DNA of 10,357 bases, from NCBI GenBank assembly GCA_046704445.1, contig JBJKRW010000039.1, forward strand, positions 1 through 10,357, read 5' to 3'. The position numbers and the translations under genes were made by a program. The stretch comes from JBJKRW01 sp046704445. GTDB taxonomy: Bacteria; Patescibacteriota; Microgenomatia; UBA1406; GWC2-37-13. This document shows, piece after piece, positions 1-5,770 of the stretch (within the stretch, counting starts at the first letter, position 1; each line of letters starts with the position of its first letter). Below the pieces are notes generated by a model, which was given only the letters and a program-made list of their open reading frames with translations, had not been told where the DNA came from and searched no databases.

Positions 1-124
1 TGGGGACAGATGTCCTCGGTCGTGAACAAAGCGCTTGGAGTATAAATTCGTGTTCCCGATTCGGAAAAATTAGGAAGCATTTATTCATCACTTTATCTTA
101 GTTTATTGCGTCTGTAGAACCCTG
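1..124. other. Unassigned left edge
   Basis: No gene can be supported here. Reading + from base 1, a frame stays open for 14 codons and stops at a TAA at 43-45, which could be the tail of a gene lying to the left. On the - strand an ATG at 88-86 opens a frame that runs off the window edge after about 29 codons, without a clear ribosome binding site. Both are too short to judge, and I recognise neither. I see no terminator hairpin with a T-tract. Confidence 0.3.
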
Positions 125-198
125 TGCTCTCAGTGGGATTCGAACCCACGGTTTACAGGATGAGAACCTGTTGTCCTAGGCCACTAGACGATGAGAGC
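125..198 (-). tRNA. tRNA-Glu (anticodon CUC)
   Basis: Read on the minus strand this folds into a complete cloverleaf of 74 nt. The acceptor stem is GCTCTCA paired with TGAGAGC and the discriminator base is A. The D-arm has the 3-bp GTC/GAC stem and GG loop usual for tRNA-Glu. The anticodon stem ACAGG/CCTGT encloses the loop TTCTCAT, giving anticodon CTC, which reads the glutamate codon GAG. The T-arm is GTGGG-TTCGAAT-CCCAC. The 3' CCA is not encoded (CAG follows the discriminator), so it must be added after transcription. It is transcribed away from greA. Confidence 0.95.
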
Positions 199-214
199 AT
201 GTTCCGTATGAAAT

Positions 215-243
215 TTGACTTTTCTTCCGTATTATTGTAATAT
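215..243 (+). promoter_or_regulatory. greA promoter
   Basis: A -35 box TTGACT (215-220) and a -10 box TAATAT (238-243) are separated by exactly 17 bp. Transcription should start near 250, leaving a leader of about 43 nt before the greA ATG. An SD-like GAGGGA at 278-283 ends 9 nt before the start codon. This is the only clear Shine-Dalgarno site seen in front of a gene in this window. Confidence 0.7.
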
Positions 244-292
244 TTTACCATCATCCCCCGTAAAAAACAGTTGAAACGAGGGACATTTTTTT

Positions 293-751
293 ATGAAAAA
301 AGTACAGCTTACCAAAGAAGGATTTGACAGTTTGAACCGTGAGTACGATGAACTGGTTAATAAAAAACGGCCGTATGCCGTGGATCGCCTTCAAAAAGCA
401 AGAGCCATGGGCGACCTATCGGAAAACAGCGAGTATTCGGCCGCCAAAGAAGAGCTCGCATTTGTTGAAGGAAGAATCCAGGAGATTGAACAACTCCTTT
501 CAAGAGTAGAGATCGTGGAAAATCAAAGCAATAAACAACAGGTTGATCTTGGAGTAAAAGTAATCGTTGAATTTAACGGAAAAAAGGAAACCTTTGATAT
601 TGTCGGAGAATATGAAGCCGACCCCATGAACAATAAACTTTCCCATACGTCACCTATCGGCACCGCGCTTGTCGGAAAAAAAATCGGCGATGAAGTAAAG
701 GTTCAGGTTCCGGCAGGACTTCTTGTCTACAAAATTCTCGAAATCAAGTAA
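293..751 (+). CDS. greA: Transcription elongation factor GreA
   Basis: GreA enters the secondary channel of RNA polymerase and stimulates cleavage of backtracked transcripts, so that stalled elongation complexes can resume. The 152-residue product is close to the usual length of about 158. The N-terminal half (about 1-75) is the antiparallel coiled coil. It carries the family signature around ARAMGDLSENSEYSAAKEE, with acidic tip residues Asp41 and Glu44 at the same positions as in E. coli GreA. The C-terminal half (about 80-152) is the FKBP-like domain, with the characteristic block SPIGTALVGKKIGDEV. The start is fixed by the N-terminal match and by GAGGGA 9 nt upstream. The last 8 nt overlap the 3' end of the convergent ACT-domain gene. 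Nothing links it functionally to the lysine genes. Confidence 0.97.
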   Translation: MKKVQLTKEGFDSLNREYDELVNKKRPYAVDRLQKARAMGDLSENSEYSAAKEELAFVEGRIQEIEQLLSRVEIVENQSNKQQVDLGVKVIVEFNGKKETFDIVGEYEADPMNNKLSHTSPIGTALVGKKIGDEVKVQVPAGLLVYKILEIK

Positions 752-1406
752 TATTTTCCGAAAACAGTTTTTTTAACACCGAAAACGCACGATCAACTTC
801 CTTATTTTGAAGGATAATAGTAAACTCGGAATACGTCGAAACAACTTCAATCACATTGATATTTTCCCATGCAAGTGATTTCAGAAAAAGATAATACAGA
901 CCCGGCGTATAGACATTTGTCTGCGGCAGTCTTATGGTTACCGACGAAAGATCGCTCAATTCCTTTACCTTATTTCCGGCGTCAAGAATTAACAATATAT
1001 CCTTATAAAAAATTTTGCTTGCAATAATTATCGTCTCGAATATTCCTTCGGTGATAGTCATAAAATTCGTATGTTCACGCTCTACAAGTTTAAGAAGCCG
1101 TTTGTATTTGCCTACCGAAAAACTGCCGTTGTCCACCACGTATTCTATTAGGTTCGATCTGACAATAATGTCCGGATTTGAATGAAGTATATTGCTAAGT
1201 GAATCCGAAGGTTTTAGCGACCGCGAAAGCCGTCGGATCGCCATGACAATGGCGCCGGTTTGTACATTCTTCATCAGTCTTTTTTCAATTTCGGGTCTTA
1301 TGCTTCGCGCAAGGGATGAATGATTGACAATCCTCCTCGCCAACGCTTCTTCAAGAAAAGGGGAAGTCGCAACAATCTGCCCAACAATTTCCGGTATTGT
1401 TATCAT
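744..1406 (-). CDS. Winged-helix/ACT-domain protein, probable amino-acid-responsive regulator
   Basis: A 220-residue protein without a gene name that I recognise. Residues about 5-62 look like a winged-helix DNA-binding segment, with helices around IVNHSSLARSIRPEIEKRL and a following GAIVMAIRRL. Residues about 154-216 form an ACT domain like the C-terminal one of aspartokinases: VTIRLP, then NVYTPGLYYLFLKSLAWENI, then a YSEFTIIL strand. The stretch about 78-150 is likely a second, more divergent ACT-like unit. ACT domains bind small ligands, usually amino acids. The gene is divergent from homocitrate synthase across a 109-bp AT-rich gap, and its own promoter overlaps a palindrome that recurs upstream of lysW. 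My inference is a lysine-pathway regulator that also controls itself. No SD is visible before the ATG at 1406. Homologous ACT-only proteins are often annotated as aspartate kinase, but no kinase domain is present here. Confidence 0.7.
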   Translation of the reverse strand: MITIPEIVGQIVATSPFLEEALARRIVNHSSLARSIRPEIEKRLMKNVQTGAIVMAIRRLSRSLKPSDSLSNILHSNPDIIVRSNLIEYVVDNGSFSVGKYKRLLKLVEREHTNFMTITEGIFETIIIASKIFYKDILLILDAGNKVKELSDLSSVTIRLPQTNVYTPGLYYLFLKSLAWENINVIEVVSTYSEFTIILQNKEVDRAFSVLKKLFSENIT

Positions 1407-1410
1407 GAAT

Positions 1411-1464
1411 AAAATGTAATTTTTTAATTTGTTAATATTTTAACATATAGTATCTAAAATGTAA
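1411..1464. repeat. Direct repeat AAAATGTAA, two copies
   Basis: The 9-mer AAAATGTAA occurs at 1411-1419 and again at 1456-1464, 45 bp apart start to start (about four helical turns), flanking the palindrome at 1430-1445. The second copy overlaps the -35 box of the minus-strand promoter. In such AT-rich DNA chance is possible, but the symmetric placement around the palindrome makes a secondary binding site worth considering. Confidence 0.4.
1430..1445. promoter_or_regulatory. Candidate operator, palindrome copy 1
   Basis: Perfect inverted repeat TGTTAA-TATT-TTAACA. It covers the -10 box of the minus-strand promoter for the ACT-domain gene and lies about 78 bp (centre) upstream of the predicted homocitrate synthase transcription start. 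The same 6-bp arms with the same 4-nt spacer recur at 2615-2630. Function as a repressor or activator site is inferred. Confidence 0.6.
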
Positions 1465-1465
1465 A
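1437..1465 (-). promoter_or_regulatory. Promoter of the ACT-domain gene
   Basis: Read on the minus strand: -35 TTTACA (1465-1460), 17-bp spacer, -10 TAAAAT (1442-1437). Predicted start is near 1430, with a leader of roughly 23 nt lacking an SD. The -10 lies inside the TGTTAA-N4-TTAACA palindrome, so a protein bound there would block this promoter; if the gene product is that protein, it represses itself. Confidence 0.5.
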
Positions 1466-1479
1466 TAATTATAATAAAA

Positions 1480-1508
1480 TTGACAAACGTCTGAAGCGAT
1501 ATTAGTAT
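1480..1508 (+). promoter_or_regulatory. Homocitrate synthase promoter (leaderless)
   Basis: Consensus -35 TTGACA (1480-1485), 17-bp spacer, and -10 TAGTAT (1503-1508). The -10 overlaps the ATG at 1507, so that ATG cannot be on the transcript. Seven bases after the -10 comes A1516, the first base of the next in-frame ATG, which is the expected transcription start. The mRNA would therefore begin at its start codon. Confidence 0.65.
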
Positions 1509-1515
1509 GTCCTGT

Positions 1516-2604
1516 ATGAATAAATCCCAGGCCATACATAAACTCGTAAAAAATTTCAGGGGAATCATATCTTGTGATCTTCGCGAAGGCGAACAGTATG
1601 CGGGACAACCTTTTTTTGACCGGAACGGATTTGCGGGATTCAGATCTTTCGAGATCTCGGTTCATCAGGCGAAAAAAATACTCCAGTTCATGTACGGCTT
1701 AAACGTTCAGTACGCGGAACTTCCCAACACAATTATTCCGGGGATATCTTCATATATACGCAGTCTGGTTCGTGAAAAAAACCGTCCCCGATTGCTAAGT
1801 CATATCCGTAACCGTATTGACGACGTATTATCCGCAATCAATTTCCGCGTAGACGGCATCAATATACTTACAACGGTCGATCCTGAAAGAATTCACGCAA
1901 TGGGATACAACAATTTGTCTGATTATCTGGAAATTCTTAGACAGGTCGTAAGAAAAGCGCAGAATAACGGATTGGAAGTACGCGTCAGCGTTGAACATGC
2001 ATGGAACGGACATTTTGACGACTCATTACGCGTATACTCGTTTGCCGATGCATTGGGTGCAGAGAGGATTGGACTTGCCGATACCGTCGGCATCGCAACC
2101 CGTTGGGATATCGAAACCCGCATACGCGCCGTAAAAAACAAGGTACGGAGATCGGAAATAGAGGTGCATTTTCATAACGACGGCTCCTGCGCGGTAAACA
2201 ACGCGGTTGAAGCGGTCATCGCAGGCGCAAACTGGGTCGATACTACTGCGCTCGGATACGGTGAACGTACGGGAATTACCCCGATGGGAAATTTCCTCTA
2301 CGCGCTCACACTCTATTATCGACGCCTGACCGAGCAATTGAATATGCGGCTTCTTACACCGGTAGAACAAGCTATTGCCGCGATGCTCCGTCTTCCCGTT
2401 CCGCACACTCAAATTTCTTCCTATAACGCCTTTTGTGCAAAAGCCGGAATTCATTTGAAAGAAGCGGCAAGACATTCCAAGGGAATATCCCTTTACGAAC
2501 CCCATATACGACCCGAATATATTGGACAAACCAGGCGCTTTATCACCGATTCGCGTGTTTCGGGCGCAAATAAAATTGAACAACTGACAAAACGTTACGG
2601 ATAA
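1516..2604 (+). CDS. hcs: Homocitrate synthase
   Basis: Condenses acetyl-CoA with 2-oxoglutarate to homocitrate, the first committed step of the aminoadipate lysine route. It belongs to the DRE-TIM metallolyase family. Counting from ATG 1516 (362 aa), the LREGEQ motif with the catalytic Arg23 and metal ligand Glu24 is at 22-27. SHIRNR (95-100) matches the THIxxR block typical of homocitrate synthases rather than isopropylmalate synthases. HFHND (218-222) supplies the two metal-binding histidines, followed by DTTALGYGERTGITPMG. The C-terminal part AKAGIHLKEA matches the family, but the protein stops soon after, lacking the longer tail of Thermus homocitrate synthase. Oddity: the residues before LREGEQ read S-C-D where the family has D-S-T. 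Start choice: an in-frame ATG at 1507 lies inside the -10 box, so 1516 is preferred. Isopropylmalate or citramalate synthase is less likely given the LysW genes downstream. Confidence 0.9.
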   Translation: MNKSQAIHKLVKNFRGIISCDLREGEQYAGQPFFDRNGFAGFRSFEISVHQAKKILQFMYGLNVQYAELPNTIIPGISSYIRSLVREKNRPRLLSHIRNRIDDVLSAINFRVDGINILTTVDPERIHAMGYNNLSDYLEILRQVVRKAQNNGLEVRVSVEHAWNGHFDDSLRVYSFADALGAERIGLADTVGIATRWDIETRIRAVKNKVRRSEIEVHFHNDGSCAVNNAVEAVIAGANWVDTTALGYGERTGITPMGNFLYALTLYYRRLTEQLNMRLLTPVEQAIAAMLRLPVPHTQISSYNAFCAKAGIHLKEAARHSKGISLYEPHIRPEYIGQTRRFITDSRVSGANKIEQLTKRYG

Positions 2605-2614
2605 TAATCTTATA

Positions 2615-2630
2615 TGTTAAATATTTAACA
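2615..2630. promoter_or_regulatory. Candidate operator, palindrome copy 2
   Basis: Perfect 16-bp palindrome TGTTAA-ATAT-TTAACA, 11 bp after the homocitrate synthase stop codon and just upstream of the lysW promoter boxes. It shares arms and spacing with the copy at 1430-1445. A related tighter repeat, TGTTA-A-TAACA, follows at 2645-2655. It could instead form a weak hairpin ending the upstream transcript, but the T-run is 10 nt away and interrupted, and the recurrence in the other promoter gap favours an operator. Confidence 0.55.
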
Positions 2631-2634
2631 ATCT

Positions 2635-2693
2635 TTGACGTTTTTGTTAATAACACGTAAATATTTGATTTCAAGGAACGCCTGTATTATAGT
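2635..2693 (+). promoter_or_regulatory. lysW operon promoter region
   Basis: Two promoter-like pairs are visible. The downstream one has -35 TTGATT (2665-2670), 17 bp, and -10 TATAGT (2688-2693), predicting a start near 2700 and a leader of about 60 nt to lysW. The upstream one has TTGACG (2635-2640), 17 bp, and a poorer -10 TAAATA (2658-2663); its spacer contains the inverted repeat TGTTA-A-TAACA (2645-2655). The first pair is the better candidate. The whole region sits next to the palindrome at 2615-2630. Confidence 0.5.
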
Positions 2694-2760
2694 AATCGGA
2701 TAATTGCACTATAAAATTCGAAAAAGTGCGGAAAGATACAGTTACCAATTTATATTTATT

Positions 2761-2943
2761 ATGAAAGAAATAAAAGGAGTGTGCCCGATCTGCGACGCAC
2801 AAATACCCTTACAAACCGGCACCGAAGAATCCGAAATCTTAGTTTGCAAAGAGTGCCAGTCCAGACTTGTTGTTGCAAAACTTCGGCCGAACTTCGCCAC
2901 CCTCGAGCAGGCTCCTGCGGTCGAAGAAGATTGGGGACAATAA
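2761..2943 (+). CDS. lysW: Amino-group carrier protein LysW
   Basis: A 60-residue acidic zinc-ribbon carrier. In known systems the gamma-carboxyl of its C-terminal Glu is joined to the amino group of alpha-aminoadipate, and the intermediate stays tethered through phosphorylation, reduction and transamination. Seen here: CPIC (Cys8, Cys11) and CKEC (Cys29, Cys32) form the zinc site, followed by an acidic tail ending E-E-D-W-G-Q. The family motif is EDWGE, so the terminal residue that carries the substrate is Gln (CAA) instead of Glu, which is unusual. The ATG at 2761 gives the usual spacing to the first Cys. A TTG at 2704 would add 19 residues and is not favoured. No SD is visible. The stop is 6 nt before lysX. 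Confidence 0.93.
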   Translation: MKEIKGVCPICDAQIPLQTGTEESEILVCKECQSRLVVAKLRPNFATLEQAPAVEEDWGQ

Positions 2944-2949
2944 CGAGGT

Positions 2950-3804
2950 ATGATAACCATCGCTTTACTGCATTCGACGATTCGGGGAGACGAAAAACTC
3001 ATTATTGAAGCAGCAAAAAAAAGAAACCTTCGCATCAAGCTTATTGACGTACGCGAAGAGATATTTTCCAGATCTTTCTATAAACCGGACTTTGACGTTG
3101 CCCTGGAGCGTTGCGTGTCCACTGTAAAAGGAATGCACAGTGTGCGTTTTTTTGAGTCTTTGGGTCTTCCTGTGGTTAATTCCAGTTCCGTCGCCTCAAT
3201 CTGCGAAGATAAGTTTCTTACTTCGCTTGTCCTTGAAAAAAAGCGCGTACCTACTCCAAGATTCGCACTTGTGTTCGGGGTGGATCAAGCACGCCTTGCA
3301 ATTGAACGATTGGGCGGTTTTCCCGTCGTAATCAAACCCACCCTCGGTTCATGGGGAAGATTGCTGGCAAAAGTAAACGACAACGATTCGCTTGAAGCTA
3401 TCATCGAACACAAGGAGGTGCTCGGATCTCCTCAGCAAAAAGCTTACTATATACAACAATATGTCAAAAAACCAGGAAGGGACATACGAACCTTTGTGAT
3501 TGACGGAAAAACAATATGCGCCATCTACAGAGACTCCCCCCACTGGATAACCAATACGGCACGCGGCGGGGTTGCCACAAACTGTCCCGTAACAAAGGAT
3601 CTTCAGTCATTGTGTAAACGTGCATCTGACGCCGTGGGAGGCGGAATTCTTTCGATGGACGTGTTCGAAGCCGAAAACGGACTCCAGATCAATGAGATTA
3701 ATCACACCACCGAATTTAAGAACTCGGAAAAACCGACCCAAGTAAGTATTTCCGGCGCAATTGTTGATTATTGTGTTACAATTGCTCATACGAAGAAAAA
3801 ATAA
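2950..3804 (+). CDS. lysX: LysW-aminoadipate ligase LysX (ATP-grasp)
   Basis: Uses ATP to join the alpha-amino group of 2-aminoadipate to the C-terminal gamma-carboxyl of LysW. The 284-residue length is normal for LysX. The N-terminal lobe begins MITIALLHSTIRGDEKLI. The ATP-grasp core shows FPVVIKPTLGSWGRLLAK (124-141), the substrate loop HWITNTARGG (198-207) and the metal-binding end MDVFE...INEINHTTEF, with Asp237, Glu249 and Asn251 as likely Mg ligands. The related ArgX uses glutamate. I read this one as LysX because of the loop and the homocitrate synthase upstream, but a dual Lys/Arg role cannot be excluded. It follows lysW by 6 nt. The only purine-rich stretch, GAGG at 2945-2948, is too close to the ATG to act as a normal SD, so translation is probably coupled to lysW. 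Confidence 0.92.
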   Translation: MITIALLHSTIRGDEKLIIEAAKKRNLRIKLIDVREEIFSRSFYKPDFDVALERCVSTVKGMHSVRFFESLGLPVVNSSSVASICEDKFLTSLVLEKKRVPTPRFALVFGVDQARLAIERLGGFPVVIKPTLGSWGRLLAKVNDNDSLEAIIEHKEVLGSPQQKAYYIQQYVKKPGRDIRTFVIDGKTICAIYRDSPHWITNTARGGVATNCPVTKDLQSLCKRASDAVGGGILSMDVFEAENGLQINEINHTTEFKNSEKPTQVSISGAIVDYCVTIAHTKKK

Positions 3805-3886
3805 CGCGGTAAAACGAATACCTCGATCCATAAAAAATGACGGTCATATTCCGGATTATCAGCAATATCGGTTAATAAATGTACAT

Positions 3887-4957
3887 ATGATATCTGTTTC
3901 AATTTACGGCGCATCAGGATATGGGGGGGGAGAAATCCTCAGAATTTTGTATGGTCATCCGAAGGTGCGCATCAAACAGGTTACCTCCAGGGCATTTGCC
4001 CATCAACCGGTAACTCTGGTTCATCCGAATCTCAGAAAATCTTTAACCGGAAAATCCGAAAAAGGAAATATAGGCGACCTCATCTTCAGCGATCCTTCGG
4101 AGCTGGAAAAATGCGATGTTCTGTTTGTGGCGCTTCCGAACTGCGAATCCATGAAGTTAATGCCCAAATTGAAATCATACGCCACGCGCATCATCGATCT
4201 CGGAGCGGACTTCCGAATCCACGACAAAACGGCTTTTTCACACTGGTATCGGATGGAACATGCACATCCCGAACTTCTTTCCTCATTCATATACGGAATT
4301 TCGGAGCTTCATCGCGACCAGATAAAAAAAGCATCCTTTGTTTCGTGCGCCGGATGCGAAGCAACGGTTTCCATTCTCTCCCTGTATCCGTTGATCAAAC
4401 ACAAATTGATTGAACAACAAATCATCATAGACGCGAAAATGAGCAGTTCGCAAGCGGGATTGAAGCCTTCATTTTCCTCTCACCATCCGGAACGCGCGGG
4501 AGTCGTACGGACATATAAACCGACCGGCCACCGCCATACCGCGGAAATTTTGCAGGAACTTTCCATATTTCAGTCTCCGCTCAAGGTCGCAATCACCGCA
4601 ACCGCGCTCGATATTGTCCGGGGACTTCTTGTGACAATCCATACCGTACCCAAAGCGCATATAACCGAAAAAGACGTATGGAAAGCATACCGTGCCGAGT
4701 ATGGCCGGGAACCGTTTATCCGCATTATAAAAGAGCGTCAGGGGAACTACCGCCTTCCCGAACCCAAAATACTGCAGGGAACGAATTTCTGCGACATCGG
4801 ATTTGAGATGGACAACGAAACAAACAGACTTGTCATCGTCGCCGCGATCGACAATCTGGTGAAAGGAACTGCCGGCCAGGCCGTACAGGCAATGAACCTT
4901 ATGTCGGGATTTCCGGAAACAATGGGATTAGAATTTACCGGTCTGCACCCGATATAA
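3887..4957 (+). CDS. lysY: LysW-aminoadipate 6-phosphate reductase LysY
   Basis: NADPH-dependent reductase converting the LysW-bound acyl phosphate to the semialdehyde, homologous to ArgC. From ATG 3887 it is 356 residues. The Rossmann motif GASGYGGGE is at residues 8-16. The catalytic cysteine is Cys157 in SCAGCEAT, corresponding to the GCxAT block of the family. A conserved histidine pair lies in GHRHTAEI (214-221), and the C-terminal signature is NLVKGTAGQAVQAMN (323-337). The frame is open back to 3761, but that would overlap lysX and add an unrelated basic stretch; the ATG at 3887 directly precedes the beta strand of the nucleotide fold. An 82-nt gap separates it from lysX, the largest inside the biosynthetic part, with no convincing promoter or SD. 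The stop is 3 nt before lysZ. Confidence 0.93.
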   Translation: MISVSIYGASGYGGGEILRILYGHPKVRIKQVTSRAFAHQPVTLVHPNLRKSLTGKSEKGNIGDLIFSDPSELEKCDVLFVALPNCESMKLMPKLKSYATRIIDLGADFRIHDKTAFSHWYRMEHAHPELLSSFIYGISELHRDQIKKASFVSCAGCEATVSILSLYPLIKHKLIEQQIIIDAKMSSSQAGLKPSFSSHHPERAGVVRTYKPTGHRHTAEILQELSIFQSPLKVAITATALDIVRGLLVTIHTVPKAHITEKDVWKAYRAEYGREPFIRIIKERQGNYRLPEPKILQGTNFCDIGFEMDNETNRLVIVAAIDNLVKGTAGQAVQAMNLMSGFPETMGLEFTGLHPI

Positions 4958-4960
4958 GAT

Positions 4961-5770
4961 ATGATTCTTGTCAAGGTCGGTGGCGGCGCAACAATTGACT
5001 GGGACGCAATTGCCGAAGATTTAGCCAAGCTGACACAACGGGAAAAAATCGTCATTGTTCACGGCGCAAGCGTAAAGCGGGACCAAATCGCAAAAAGGCT
5101 CGGTTCCCCCACCAAAACGGTTACGTCTCCTTCGGGAATTACCAGCGTGTATACGGATCAACAGGCGCTGGAAATATTTCTGATGGTATATAGCGGTCTC
5201 TCAAACAAACAGATTGTTGCAAACCTGTTGAAACACGGACTTCCCGCCGTCGGTCTTTCCGGAGTAGACGGCAAACTCTGGCTTGCAAAACCGAAAAAGG
5301 AGCTTCTGTCAAAGGAAGGAAATAAAACCAAACTCCTAAGAAACAACAGAACCGGCCGGGTCGAATCGATTAATTTGTCTCTTATGAAACTTCTCCTGGA
5401 TGCCGGATATATTCCCGTCATTTCCGCCCCTGCCATAAGTTACGAAAATGAAATCGTCAATACGGATAATGACTGGGGAGCTGCCGTGACTGCAGCATCG
5501 CTCAAAGCGGACAAGCTCGTCTATCTTTTTGAAGCTCCCGGCCTTATGAAAGATATCAACGACCAGTCGTCACTCATCAGTAAGATCGAAGCAGATATGT
5601 TGTCTGACTGCCTTCCCTATGCAAAAGGCCGGATGAAAAAAAAACTGCTTGCGGCGCAAAAAGCAATCGAACTTGGCATGAAAACGGTGTTCTGGGGTGA
5701 CGGACGTATTAAAAATCCCATTGTTTCGGCCCTGGCCGGAAAAGGAACCGTCATTTCAAAACAAGTATGA
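4961..5770 (+). CDS. lysZ: LysW-aminoadipate kinase LysZ
   Basis: Phosphorylates the delta-carboxyl of LysW-bound aminoadipate with ATP, using the amino-acid kinase fold of ArgB/acetylglutamate kinase. The 269-residue product is typical. Motifs in order: KVGGG (5-9) at the phosphate-binding glycine loop, VHGAS (33-37), GLSGVDG (98-104), the nucleotide-site block NTDNDWGAAVTA (167-178) and GRMKKKL (223-229), carrying the conserved late lysine. It starts 3 nt after the lysY stop, and its TGA overlaps the lysJ ATG in an ATGA junction, so the three genes are very probably co-transcribed and translationally coupled. No SD precedes the start. Confidence 0.92.
   Translation: MILVKVGGGATIDWDAIAEDLAKLTQREKIVIVHGASVKRDQIAKRLGSPTKTVTSPSGITSVYTDQQALEIFLMVYSGLSNKQIVANLLKHGLPAVGLSGVDGKLWLAKPKKELLSKEGNKTKLLRNNRTGRVESINLSLMKLLLDAGYIPVISAPAISYENEIVNTDNDWGAAVTAASLKADKLVYLFEAPGLMKDINDQSSLISKIEADMLSDCLPYAKGRMKKKLLAAQKAIELGMKTVFWGDGRIKNPIVSALAGKGTVISKQV

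Noticed and set aside
236..251. TGTAA-TATT-TTACC near the greA -10, resembling the lysine palindrome
   Set aside because: The arms differ from TGTTAA/TTAACA and are imperfect, and the match is mostly the -10 box itself. Chance in AT-rich DNA is enough to explain it.
759..778. T-run after greA as a possible terminator
   Set aside because: No stable GC stem precedes it, and it lies within the coding region of the convergent ACT-domain gene.
2026..2583. Long minus-strand frame (185 codons) opposite homocitrate synthase
   Set aside because: It lies fully antisense to a gene with clear catalytic motifs. Its own translation is Cys/Arg/Ser-rich without recognisable motifs.
2605..2760. A lysine riboswitch (L-box) ahead of lysW
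   Set aside because: The predicted leader is only about 60 nt, far shorter than the lysine riboswitch, and no conserved stems are visible. The palindromes point to protein control instead.
3805..3886. Upstream extension of lysY and a 12-codon mini-frame (ATG at 3837) in the lysX-lysY gap
   Set aside because: The extension would overlap lysX and precede the Rossmann strand with unrelated basic residues. The mini-frame is too short, lacks an SD and shows no attenuator-like lysine codons.
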